From Candidatus Gastranaerophilales bacterium (GTDB taxonomy: Bacteria; Cyanobacteriota; Vampirovibrionia; Gastranaerophilales; Gastranaerophilaceae), in assembly GCA_017560095.1 (NCBI GenBank), contig JAFYOU010000005.1, forward strand, positions 1 through 39,753: a stretch of DNA of 39,753 nt. Direction: 5' to 3'. A program made the position numbers and the translations under genes. Position 1 is the stretch's first letter; every line of letters begins with the position of its first letter. The notes under the pieces are model-generated. The model was given only the letters and a program-made list of their open reading frames with translations. It was not told the DNA's origin and searched no databases. This document shows positions 15,351-23,463 of this stretch, in pieces.

Positions 15351-16190
15351 TTATTTCTTTTCATGGAATTGTGTTGCGCAAAAATATTCGTGATAACAAG
15401 CAGTAAGCCAATGATATCCTCTTTTTTCGCAATATTCTGATGCGCCAAGAATTTCCGAACCAAAAGCAATGCAATCAGCTCTTAAAAATGAAATATTTTG
15501 ACCTAAACGTTTTGATTTGCCATTTTTTCCGCCAATTTGGTAAACGTCATAGCTGAAAGGAATTTTACTATCCATAAAATTAAAATCAAAACCAGCAGGA
15601 CAGATTGGAGAATATGAAATTCCATAGTCTTCTGTGTCTTCTTTTTTGCAATTAACAGGAGATAACATCCCTCCCATTCTGCCTGTTGAATAAATTCTAA
15701 TAGGCACTTGATCTACTCCAAAAGTATTTTCACCTTTTGTGCCGTTTACATCGATAATTATATCTTTAACTAATGTACCATCTGAAGGAAAATGTTTTTT
15801 TTCAAAGCCGTATATATGTATGCCTTTGTTTTTAAATATTATATTTGGCTCATTAGAAATTTTTTCTTCAATATTACAATTGCCGTATATGGGTGAATAT
15901 TTATTTCTTAAAACTTCGCAAAATTCATCTACTGCAGAATCTTCGTCTTTGTTGTATACGTAGCCTTTTTTTCTGTAATATTTTGTTAATTCTGTTTGGA
16001 TAATTTTGTATGCATATCTTGAATTCTTGATATATCTTTTTTCTTCTGGTTTATATACATCAAAATAGGCCCATTTTATAAACCATATAACTCCAATTCC
16101 TAGCAACAGAAGAACTGTTTTATTGAAAATCTCAAAAAAATCTAATTCTCCGTTTTTTTTATTTTTGTTTAAATTATTGATGTAAGACAT
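15351..16190 (-). CDS. Pilin-related membrane-anchored protein, non-canonical N-terminus
   Basis: A 279-residue protein with one hydrophobic segment at about 24-40 and a large ectodomain that parallels the downstream pilin-like protein: IIIDVNGTKGENTFGVDQVP (145-164), a SPVNC motif and a final Cys/His pattern ending with CYHEYFC. The prepilin cleavage motif is degraded: KNG is followed by ELDFFE, and the Glu is not at position 5. It may be processed unusually or simply stay membrane-anchored. Its start overlaps the end of the DUF3326 gene by 22 bases. It probably acts with the adjacent pilin-like protein at the surface. Confidence 0.75.
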   Translation of the reverse strand: MSYINNLNKNKKNGELDFFEIFNKTVLLLLGIGVIWFIKWAYFDVYKPEEKRYIKNSRYAYKIIQTELTKYYRKKGYVYNKDEDSAVDEFCEVLRNKYSPIYGNCNIEEKISNEPNIIFKNKGIHIYGFEKKHFPSDGTLVKDIIIDVNGTKGENTFGVDQVPIRIYSTGRMGGMLSPVNCKKEDTEDYGISYSPICPAGFDFNFMDSKIPFSYDVYQIGGKNGKSKRLGQNISFLRADCIAFGSEILGASEYCEKRGYHWLTACYHEYFCATQFHEKK

Positions 16191-17128
16191 TCTTTATAAC
16201 TTTCAAAATGCATATGTGGGGTAAAATTTAATTTCTTATTGTTTATATCAAGAATAGTTTTATTCTTAATAGTGATAATTTTTATTTTATTTTTAATTGA
16301 TGATAACACAGCACTTGAACCCAAGGAATCATCCGGAACTATTAAATATTTAATGTCTTTATTTGTAATTTCACCTTTCTTGGATATTGCAGGTGCAATA
16401 GATAAGCCCTGCATAACACATGGAAGATAGGTAGAGCTTATTAATTCAGAACTTACTTTAGGATTTTCTATTTTTCGTGATATGTCGATATTACTAAATG
16501 CTGGTGCGTGCGCTGTTGGAATATTAAATTCTTTTGCTATAAGGTGGGAAATTACTGCTTCAATTCCGCCTATTGGATCAATTCCATTTCCACAAGCATA
16601 ATTTTCATCTTCTGAATCTTCATTAAAAAAACAAATTACAGCCACGGCTTGAGCGCCTTTTTGTATTAATTTTTTGGCGGACTTTAAAAGAGTGTTTGGA
16701 TTTTTTAATTTTCCTGTTGAAATGCCATTTTGCACTTCTAATTCAACTCCGACTGGTTTTTCGGTATATTCGATTGCAATTGTTTCAATGCCTTGAACCA
16801 TTTTTAGAGCAGAAATTGTATTTAAATGAACATTTAAAATATTTTCTGGAATTGCACAGTCAAATATTACCCCAATTTTATTGGTTTCATATGGTTTTTT
16901 AGGAGTTATTGAAATTGAACCTTTAAAAAATTCATCAAACAAATAACCTTCTAAATAACTCATATCGTAATTAACTGCACTTAAAATACCGCCATTAACG
17001 GCATTTGGGTTTATTACAACATGAAAATATTTGCTGAATTCTCGAGCAACATGACCAAAATCTCCAGCATAGCCTCCAATATTAGCACCAATTCCAGTAG
17101 GAATAGATATTGCTATAATAGGTTTCAT
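16169..17128 (-). CDS. DUF3326 family protein
   Basis: A 319-residue protein that matches DUF3326, a family I know mainly from cyanobacteria and plastid-bearing lineages. Recognisable segments are SIPTGIGANIGGYAGDFGHVAREFS (8-32), the GVELEVQNGISTGKLKNPNTLLKSA region, GNGIDPIGGIEAVISHLIAKEFNIPTAHAPAF and STYLPCVMQGLS. The function is not established. The glycine-rich opening suggests nucleotide or cofactor binding, which is only a guess. It sits three bases after holB and overlaps the next gene, so it belongs to a long minus-strand operon starting at glcK or holA. Confidence 0.88.
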   Translation of the reverse strand: MKPIIAISIPTGIGANIGGYAGDFGHVAREFSKYFHVVINPNAVNGGILSAVNYDMSYLEGYLFDEFFKGSISITPKKPYETNKIGVIFDCAIPENILNVHLNTISALKMVQGIETIAIEYTEKPVGVELEVQNGISTGKLKNPNTLLKSAKKLIQKGAQAVAVICFFNEDSEDENYACGNGIDPIGGIEAVISHLIAKEFNIPTAHAPAFSNIDISRKIENPKVSSELISSTYLPCVMQGLSIAPAISKKGEITNKDIKYLIVPDDSLGSSAVLSSIKNKIKIITIKNKTILDINNKKLNFTPHMHFESYKECLTSII

Positions 17129-17130
17129 TA

Positions 17131-18066
17131 TTAATACCCTCTTGCTAATCTTAAAAACATTGTGTCTAAAACAATTTTATCGGACATATTTGTCCTGCTT
17201 TGTTTAATGGCTTCATTAATTGTTTTGATATCTTTATTGATTTTTATGTTCGTTTGAGGATTTTGCTTTAATAAATCTTTTAAATATTCAAGAATCTTAT
17301 TTAAAATTATTTCTATATCTATATTATTTTCTTTAATGTATTTTTGAAGATTATCTGAAATTTCGAAAGCGTTTTTATAATCAATATTTGGATAAGATGA
17401 AATTATGGTTAAAATATCATTGTAATTTAACTTTTCTTTTAAACCACTTAATTTAAACACTTGGCATCTAGATACAATTGTTGGTAAAATATCTTCTTTT
17501 GATTTTGTTAAAAAAATAAAAGTTGTTCTTTTTGGTGGTTCTTCAATTGATTTTAAAAGAGCATTTGGTGTCGTCGAATGAAATGTGTTAAAGGTTAGTG
17601 GTTTAATACTAAAATCAATATTTGTTGCATAATTTAAATTTTGAAAATCTGCTAGCTCAAATGGGTCATATTTTTTTTCATTTGAGGAAAAGAATATGAA
17701 AAATCTATGGTAATCTGAAGAAAGTGTCAAACTTTTTTCAATTTCTCGAGCTTGTTTTGCTGAAATTACAGTTTTAGATTCATCACCTTCACCTTTAAAA
17801 TGTCTTTCGCTAACATTGTTTATTGCGGGATGAGAATGAGTTTTGATCCATTTGCAATTTACACAATCACAAGAGTTTGTTTTGTTTCCTTGACAATTTA
17901 GAATTCTTGCTAATTCAAGTGCAAAAAGATATTGTGTTTTGGTATCTGCTCCTTCGAAAATAAGTGCTTGAGGAAAATTTCTTTTATTTTCGAAAACCAG
18001 ATTTAAAAGCTCTGAAAAATAATTATACGCAAAAGGGAATTTTTTGTTAAAAATATGATTTAACAT
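17131..18066 (-). CDS. holB: DNA polymerase III delta' subunit
   Basis: A clamp-loader subunit of the AAA+ fold, 311 residues. The zinc-binding cysteines are Cys58, Cys66, Cys68 and Cys71. The P-loop position reads EGADTKTQ (38-45) and is degenerate, as expected for delta', which does not hydrolyse ATP. LLKSIEEPP and the SRC motif (IVSRCQ), the arginine-finger region, are present. Its start overlaps the end of holA by seven bases and has GGAGGAG upstream. Adjacency to holA confirms the assignment. Confidence 0.93.
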   Translation of the reverse strand: MLNHIFNKKFPFAYNYFSELLNLVFENKRNFPQALIFEGADTKTQYLFALELARILNCQGNKTNSCDCVNCKWIKTHSHPAINNVSERHFKGEGDESKTVISAKQAREIEKSLTLSSDYHRFFIFFSSNEKKYDPFELADFQNLNYATNIDFSIKPLTFNTFHSTTPNALLKSIEEPPKRTTFIFLTKSKEDILPTIVSRCQVFKLSGLKEKLNYNDILTIISSYPNIDYKNAFEISDNLQKYIKENNIDIEIILNKILEYLKDLLKQNPQTNIKINKDIKTINEAIKQSRTNMSDKIVLDTMFLRLARGY

Positions 18067-19049
18067 AAATCTCCTCCAAAAAAGGCTAATTCATATGCTG
18101 TTAAAGGGTCTTTGATTAAGCCTGATTTTAAATTGTATTCAGCGTTGGTCAGATTAATTTTTAAATTAACTAAATTATCGAGGCTAACATTAGCTAGTTT
18201 TTCAATATTTTTCTTTAAGACAAACTCATTTTGATTTAGTTTTATAGCCAAATCAAAAGTTGACATACTTCCAGCATAAAGCTTTATTTTAAGCATATTA
18301 GTGATTGTTGTTTGCAGAAATGCTAAAGAAGGCAAAAAATGTTCTTTTTGCAAGATTTCATTTAATAAGTTCATTGTTTTGGTCCAATCTTTAGCTAGAA
18401 TAAAGTCTATTAAAGAAAAAATATCGCTATTTGAACTAACAACATTTCTAATCATTTGAAGTGTTACAAGTTTTTCAGGATATGCATATAGTTTTAATTT
18501 TTCAAGCTGTATTGATAAGTCTCTTAAAGAAGAACCTACTGTTTGAATTAATAAAGAGGCTTCGCTATCATTAATTTTAAGTTCAATTTCAGATGCCATT
18601 TTTTTAATTATTGGAATTAATTTGTATTCTTCATAGCTTCTGTAACTTGGAAATTCTTGAGGTTTTGTTAGCTTAATTAATTCTTTGTATAATTTTTTTC
18701 TTGAATCAGGTTTTTTCTTTTCACCTCTTGGTGTTTCGCAAATTAAAATTAAATGCACTCTATCCGATATGTTATTTAATCCGTTAATAAGTTCAGTTAC
18801 TTGTTTTTCGTCAAGTTTTTCCTTGGATTTGGTTTCTAGAAAATATTTCTGACATTTAATCTGAATAACTATATCGCCAAACATCATTGCATTTGTTCTA
18901 ATTAATTCAGAAAAAGTGGAGAAATTAGGATTGTCAACAGCTCTATAATTGAGCTCGTTGACATTTTCCCCTAATATTTCTTTTTTTATCTTGTTTGAGG
19001 CTTTTTCAATTAAAAAATCTTCATCACCCCATAAAAAATGTATTGGCAA
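18060..19049 (-). CDS. holA: DNA polymerase III delta subunit
   Basis: Delta opens the sliding clamp during loading. The 329-residue protein has the HolA-type opening IHFLWGDEDFLIEKASNKI, a helical middle part (LIQTVGSSLRDLSIQLEKLKLYA) and the C-terminal collar domain ending LTAYELAFFGG. No Walker motifs are present, which is normal for delta. The start appears to be TTG, 12 bases after the ROK kinase gene. holB follows with a seven-base overlap, and this pairing supports both calls. Confidence 0.93.
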   Translation of the reverse strand: MPIHFLWGDEDFLIEKASNKIKKEILGENVNELNYRAVDNPNFSTFSELIRTNAMMFGDIVIQIKCQKYFLETKSKEKLDEKQVTELINGLNNISDRVHLILICETPRGEKKKPDSRKKLYKELIKLTKPQEFPSYRSYEEYKLIPIIKKMASEIELKINDSEASLLIQTVGSSLRDLSIQLEKLKLYAYPEKLVTLQMIRNVVSSNSDIFSLIDFILAKDWTKTMNLLNEILQKEHFLPSLAFLQTTITNMLKIKLYAGSMSTFDLAIKLNQNEFVLKKNIEKLANVSLDNLVNLKINLTNAEYNLKSGLIKDPLTAYELAFFGGDLC

Positions 19050-19061
19050 TATTTATTCTTT

Positions 19062-20015
19062 CTAGCTATTTATTAATAGGCTTGCGCCAATTACTCCTGC
19101 AGTATTTGCTAATTGAGCAGGAACTACTTGAACAGCATTTGCTTGAATTGGCATGGCTCTATCGGCTATAGTTGCTTTGATTGGGTCTAATAAAATTGAA
19201 CCAGCGTCTGCAACTCCTCCACCAATAATGATTTTTTCTGGGTTTAAAAGATTGATAACAGACGCTAAGCCGGTGCCAATTATTTTACCCATTTGCTTAA
19301 ATATTTGGATTGAAACAGCATCTCCTTGAAGTGCGGCTTGAGCTACAATATAGGGAGTGATTATTCCATCGGTTGCCATTTCTTTATATTTTGCAGATTT
19401 TCCACCACTAATATATTCTTTTGCCATTGTTACAATTGCTGGGCCTGATGCGTAAGCTTCAAAGCAACCATAATCGCCACAGCCACACAACGGGCCTTCA
19501 GTCATATGCATTTTTATATGGCCAATTTCACCAGCAGCATTTGATGCACCACGAACTAATTTACCATTTAAAATAATGCCTGAACCAATTCCTGTGCCAA
19601 CGGTAATGCAAATTAAATTTTCGCAACCTTTTCCAGCGCCAAAATTCAATTCACCTAGCGCAGCACATCTAACGTCATTATCTAATCTTGTTGGAATAGA
19701 AAATTCATCTTCAATAATTTTGGCTAGAGGAATATTTACCCAGCCAGGAATATTTGGAAGATTTTTAACAATTCCATTTTTATAATCAATTTGTCCAGGT
19801 AAACCAAAGCCAATTGCTTCAATGGTTTTAGCTGATTCACCAGTTTCTTGCATTAATTCTTTAATAGCTTGTTTTATATTATTAACACCAGCCTCATAAC
19901 CCATTTCAGCACGAGTTGGAACTGTGTTTGAATAAATAATTTTTCCATCAAAATCAACTAATGCTATTTTTACATTAGTTCCACCTATATCTACCCCAAT
20001 TCTATGCTTTTTCAT
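19062..20015 (-). CDS. glcK: ROK-family glucokinase
   Basis: A sugar kinase of 317 residues with the ATP-binding DIGGTN (9-14), GLPGQID, the catalytic DNDVRCAALGE, GTGIGSGI, and the ROK zinc motif CGCGDYGCFE. GEIGH just before the zinc motif carries the His ligand and the sugar-binding Glu. It most likely phosphorylates glucose as the entry step of glycolysis; N-acetylmannosamine or another hexose is possible in this family. GGAGGAAG lies just upstream of its ATG. It is the first gene of the run leading to holA, holB and DUF3326. Confidence 0.92.
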   Translation of the reverse strand: MKKHRIGVDIGGTNVKIALVDFDGKIIYSNTVPTRAEMGYEAGVNNIKQAIKELMQETGESAKTIEAIGFGLPGQIDYKNGIVKNLPNIPGWVNIPLAKIIEDEFSIPTRLDNDVRCAALGELNFGAGKGCENLICITVGTGIGSGIILNGKLVRGASNAAGEIGHIKMHMTEGPLCGCGDYGCFEAYASGPAIVTMAKEYISGGKSAKYKEMATDGIITPYIVAQAALQGDAVSIQIFKQMGKIIGTGLASVINLLNPEKIIIGGGVADAGSILLDPIKATIADRAMPIQANAVQVVPAQLANTAGVIGASLLINS

Positions 20016-20110
20016 TCTTCCTCCTTTATTTATAGATATAGTTAAATTTTAACATGAATAAAAAACATGGAAAAAGCGATTTTAAAACCATCTATCTATT
20101 GTTTTATCGT

Positions 20111-22141
20111 CTAAATTTCTTCATCTTGCCTTGAATCAGCTAAATACAGCAATTCCAGCTTCTTGCTACTTTTACTAGAATCAAAAACTCCTTCACTCCA
20201 GCCATTAAATGCATCAAGATATGTCATCTTGTAGTTCATATCCCCTAAAATCCTAAGGTAATCCATTTCAATTACGCTTATTTCTTTATCATTAACATCA
20301 TTAAAGTTTGTGCCTATTAAAATTGGTATATTTTCATTAGACAAGGTTTTTAAAAGATTAATGCAATATCTTATTACTTCATTTAAAAACTTATCGCTCG
20401 CATCGTCAGACATTTTATATTTATTTGCTATTTCAATGTTATCAATTATAAATTTGGGCTCGTTCATCTCATCAAATGCAAAATAACAAAGTGCATTTCC
20501 AATTGTTTCACCTGTCGAATTATCAACAAATTCAATCATATTAAACATTGTACTTAATAAATAAGTTGGCATTGCAATGCCATTTGTTTCACCCAAGCCA
20601 ATACAACAGGTTGAATAATTCCCCTGAAATAAATCGTGAATTGGGTTTCTGTCCCACATTTTAATTGTTAAATCAATAGTCTTTTCTTTCTTTTTAGTTT
20701 CACATTTAGAAATGTCTTTCAATCTTTGTTCTAGATGATTTTTAATAGTTAAAGATAACTGCGCATTTTTATTTTTATCCGGATTATCTAAATTCATTTG
20801 AGCTCTAGAGAAAACATTTCTATCCAAAAGCTCAAACACGCCTTTTGTAAATACCTCCAAAGTTTGCTTATCTTTTTTATATTTATCGGCAATTTTAAAT
20901 TTTCCATCTATAATGCAGTCGCTAAAATGTTTATCGATAAAATTTTTAGCAGGAGTTTTTCTTAAAGCTTCAATATCTTCTTCGATTTGACCAACAATTT
21001 GAGCTAACATTGTTTGGTTTATATCAATATATTTAAATTGAACTTCGCAATCTTTAGGAGGGTTTAGCCAATTTTCATAATTTAAACCATATTGTTCAAA
21101 CTTTTCTTTTGTGGCAAAGTTTGTTGTTTCAAAATAATTTTCGCCTTGAATATAAGTTTTAAAATCTTTACCAAAATTTATAGCCCTGATAATATAACTC
21201 AACGAATTGTCGCCATCATCAAAAAATGTTCGTTTTTGCAAAGCTAAAAGATGCGCATAATTAATATCCCATTTTGAAATTATTTCTTTTGGAATCGAAT
21301 CAATTTCTTTATCTTCCATTCCACAAAATTTGAAAACTTGTTTTAATAAATCTTTTTCTAAGGCTTCAATATCGATTTTATCTGTTGGTTTAATTTCGCC
21401 TATATTGACATTGCAAGCTTCATATCCTGCAATGATATTTAATAGCGCAAGTTTTTCTTTTGGTGAAAGTTCCTTTCCTTGCGCATTTTTACAATTAAAC
21501 ATTTCTTTTAGAAGTTTTTTTGAAGAATCTTTTAAATCTATAAATCTTTCAAAAATGCCTGCAGCATTATCTATTCTTTTTCTGAAAATAAATTCCATAG
21601 TATTTTTGTCAAAAGTATTTGCAACTTCAGCTAAAATATCTTGATATGTAAAAACATAATCATATATCTCTTTTTTTGCTTCTTGAGTATCTTTAGCCTC
21701 TCCATTAATATATAATTCAGGATTAAGTATAATCATTTGATAGACTTCATTGAATTTTTTTATGCCAGAATAAAAGTTTTCATCTTCGCAATATTCGCAT
21801 TCGGAAATTACATCAATAAAAAATCTATCTCTAAAATCTATTGGAAAATCTGGGTGTTTTCTGAAATATTCTAAAGCTTTTTGTATTTTTTCAAGGTATT
21901 CTTCTCTTATGTAATCTTTAACAGCATCTATATTAATCCGTTGTGCTAAAAGTTCTTTTTCTAGTTTTTGCCTCAAAAGTTCTTCATCAGTTTTACCCCT
22001 AAAAGAAAGATTTAAACATTTTATAGCAGAACAATAAGAACTTGAAAAATTATCAAATTGAACATAAGGGTTTCTTTGTTCTTTATGGTTTTCAAATATT
22101 TTTGGGGAGTTGTTAGCAAAATTTATATTGCGAATTTTCAT
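20111..22141 (-). CDS. Large unknown protein with N-terminal SFRG motif
   Basis: A 676-residue, soluble-looking protein. It starts MKIRNINFANN and has LSFRG at 45-49, matching the N-terminal signature seen in other accessory proteins here. Residues 52-480 are mostly charged helices. A more conserved-looking C-terminal domain (about 495-650) holds MWDRNP, LFQGNYSTCC (504-513) with a Cys-Cys pair, FVDNSTGETIGNALCYF, FIIDNIEIANKY and LIGTNFNDV. Its strand and helix order recalls an acetyltransferase-like (GNAT) fold, but I cannot confirm this and name no function. No Shine-Dalgarno sequence is evident. About 95 bases separate it from glcK, with no terminator seen. Confidence 0.75.
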   Translation of the reverse strand: MKIRNINFANNSPKIFENHKEQRNPYVQFDNFSSSYCSAIKCLNLSFRGKTDEELLRQKLEKELLAQRINIDAVKDYIREEYLEKIQKALEYFRKHPDFPIDFRDRFFIDVISECEYCEDENFYSGIKKFNEVYQMIILNPELYINGEAKDTQEAKKEIYDYVFTYQDILAEVANTFDKNTMEFIFRKRIDNAAGIFERFIDLKDSSKKLLKEMFNCKNAQGKELSPKEKLALLNIIAGYEACNVNIGEIKPTDKIDIEALEKDLLKQVFKFCGMEDKEIDSIPKEIISKWDINYAHLLALQKRTFFDDGDNSLSYIIRAINFGKDFKTYIQGENYFETTNFATKEKFEQYGLNYENWLNPPKDCEVQFKYIDINQTMLAQIVGQIEEDIEALRKTPAKNFIDKHFSDCIIDGKFKIADKYKKDKQTLEVFTKGVFELLDRNVFSRAQMNLDNPDKNKNAQLSLTIKNHLEQRLKDISKCETKKKEKTIDLTIKMWDRNPIHDLFQGNYSTCCIGLGETNGIAMPTYLLSTMFNMIEFVDNSTGETIGNALCYFAFDEMNEPKFIIDNIEIANKYKMSDDASDKFLNEVIRYCINLLKTLSNENIPILIGTNFNDVNDKEISVIEMDYLRILGDMNYKMTYLDAFNGWSEGVFDSSKSSKKLELLYLADSRQDEEI

Positions 22142-22171
22142 AAGTTATTTTTATAAAACTTGTAAAATATA

Positions 22172-23032
22172 TTAATTGCGCAAATCCTTTAAATAAGGTT
22201 TAATATCTACGATTTTGTTTAATAATTCATTGTTTTTTATTTCATATTTTTTGTTTGATGAAATCATAATCAAGTTTGTTATATCAAAAACAACTTCGTC
22301 TAAATCGAAGAATGTTTTATAAAAAATTTTATTTGAAGTTTCACCATTATATATATTGGTAAAAACAAAATTTGATCGGTAAAGCTCGATTAACTCAAGC
22401 GCAAATTTGTTTTTTTTATTAAAAATATCTCGACTTGATGGCATATTAGATACAAAAATTCCATTTTTTGTAAGGCATTTTTTTATTAAATTTAAATATT
22501 CTTGGTTGCAAAATCTTTCGTCTATTCCTTCATTTCCCGCAACATCAACAATAATTAAATCATATCTTTTTTTTGTTGTTTTAAGGTAAATTAATGCATC
22601 TTGAAGATAAAAGTTTTGCTTGTTGGATTCTTTGAAGTTAAAATAGTTTTTTGCAATTGAAAAAATATTTTCTTCAATATCAACAATATCAATATTTTTA
22701 ATAGGCAAAAGTTGTTCCAATTGATTGACCAAAATACCAGAACCAAAACCTACAAGTAAAATATTTTTAATTTCAGGATTCATTAAAGTGGGAATTAAAA
22801 AATAATTAATATATGGCAAATTACCTTTATAGAAAGGTGTATCTATAAAACCTGCTTGATAAGTGTCGTCATATTTCAAAAATCGACCAATTGTACTTTC
22901 AACAATTGAAATTGCGTGAAAATCTGAATCAAATTCACCTAAAACATTTTCTTTAACTTCATTTTTTTCCATTAAATCAATAAGTGATTTTTTGGGTTTA
23001 TGTATAGCTAAATCTGCTGGAATTATAGTCAT
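22172..23032 (-). CDS. Spermidine synthase-like methyltransferase-fold protein
   Basis: The start is placed at the ATG at 23032, where TATAAT stands six bases upstream; an in-frame ATG at 23065 lies before that box and has no ribosome binding site. The 286-residue product has the spermidine-synthase Rossmann core: a GRFLKYDD substrate-side strand, ILLVGFGSG in place of the usual GGGDG, DIVDIEE (the acidic end of strand 2), and DLIIVDVAGNEG. A polyamine aminopropyltransferase normally has a DxxDP-type active site; here DVAGNEG differs, so it may be a methyltransferase-like relative. Glycine and acid positions support cofactor binding. It stands alone between the SFRG gene and tRNA-Val. Confidence 0.78.
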   Translation of the reverse strand: MTIIPADLAIHKPKKSLIDLMEKNEVKENVLGEFDSDFHAISIVESTIGRFLKYDDTYQAGFIDTPFYKGNLPYINYFLIPTLMNPEIKNILLVGFGSGILVNQLEQLLPIKNIDIVDIEENIFSIAKNYFNFKESNKQNFYLQDALIYLKTTKKRYDLIIVDVAGNEGIDERFCNQEYLNLIKKCLTKNGIFVSNMPSSRDIFNKKNKFALELIELYRSNFVFTNIYNGETSNKIFYKTFFDLDEVVFDITNLIMISSNKKYEIKNNELLNKIVDIKPYLKDLRN

Positions 23033-23038
23033 AACTAA

Positions 23039-23044
23039 ATTATA
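23039..23044 (-). promoter_or_regulatory. TATAAT box six bases from the start codon (leaderless-type)
   Basis: TATAAT, then six bases, then the ATG of the spermidine-synthase-like gene on the minus strand. No Shine-Dalgarno sequence is present. It fixes the start at 23032. Confidence 0.6.
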
Positions 23045-23172
23045 ACAATAAAAAAAATAATACATGTTAATTGCTAGTGTTTTTTGAATATAAGTGTAAA
23101 AATATTTATTTTTAGTTTTGTATTTAAAAAAGAATACTTCAAAATAGAATTATCTTTATTTGAGATTTAATT

Positions 23173-23226
23173 AAACGCTAATAAAAAAACCACCCATTTC
23201 TGAGTGGTTTTTATGGTGGGCGTTGA
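23173..23226 (-). repeat. Direct repeat copy A: tRNA-Val 3' end plus terminator
   Basis: 54 bases identical to 23297-23350, at a 124-base period. The copy contains the terminator hairpin and the last 13 bases of tRNA-Val including CCA, but no tRNA body follows. It looks like a duplicated tRNA 3' end. Confidence 0.9.
23184..23211 (-). terminator. Second copy of the tRNA-Val terminator
   Basis: A hairpin of AAAACCAC(C) with GTGGTTTT around CATTTCTGA, flanked by A and T runs, identical to the one next to the real tRNA-Val. Confidence 0.75.
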
Positions 23227-23235
23227 ATGCTTTAG

Positions 23236-23297
23236 TTCTTAAGTGAGCATTGGCGAACTTTAGAAATAAAGTAGTGCCGTAGGCTGAGGTTCCTCGA
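23236..23297 (-). repeat. Possible dispersed extragenic element downstream of tRNA-Val
   Basis: Lies between the two 54-base repeats. On the minus strand it reads TCGAG, CTCAGC, AATGCTC and TTAA in that order, like the stretch at 1-65 behind tRNA-Met. No coding function is apparent. Confidence 0.35.
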
Positions 23298-23350
23298 AAC
23301 GCTAATAAAAAAACCACCCATTTCTGAGTGGTTTTTATGGTGGGCGTTGA
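23297..23350 (-). repeat. Direct repeat copy B: tRNA-Val 3' end plus terminator
   Basis: The copy attached to the intact tRNA-Val gene. It covers the tRNA 3' end with CCA and the adjoining terminator, and is identical over 54 bases to 23173-23226. Confidence 0.9.
23309..23336 (-). terminator. Terminator of tRNA-Val
   Basis: The same hairpin as at 23184-23211, starting one base after the encoded CCA of tRNA-Val, with A and T runs on both sides. Confidence 0.85.
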
Positions 23351-23413
23351 GAGGCTCGAACTCCCGACATCTTCCTTGTAAGGGAAGCGCTCTACCAACT
23401 GAGCTAAACGCCC
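23338..23413 (-). tRNA. tRNA-Val (TAC), CCA encoded
   Basis: A full cloverleaf on the minus strand: acceptor GGGCGTT with AACGCCC, D arm with TTAGCTCAGTTGGTAGAG, anticodon stem CTTCC/GGAAG with loop CTTACAA (anticodon TAC), T arm CGGGAGTTCGAGCCT, discriminator A and an encoded CCA. tRNA-Met in the same window has no encoded CCA. The stem and anticodon loop match the bacterial tRNA-Val pattern. Confidence 0.95.
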
Positions 23414-23463
23414 TTGCGTAATATCTATATTACACTATCAAGTTTTGTTGTCAAGTATTTTTA

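Noticed and set aside
23171-23398. A 75-codon minus-strand frame through the tRNA-Val region
   Set aside because: It runs through the tRNA and the duplicated terminators, so its internal repeats come from the 54-base DNA repeat, not from a protein.
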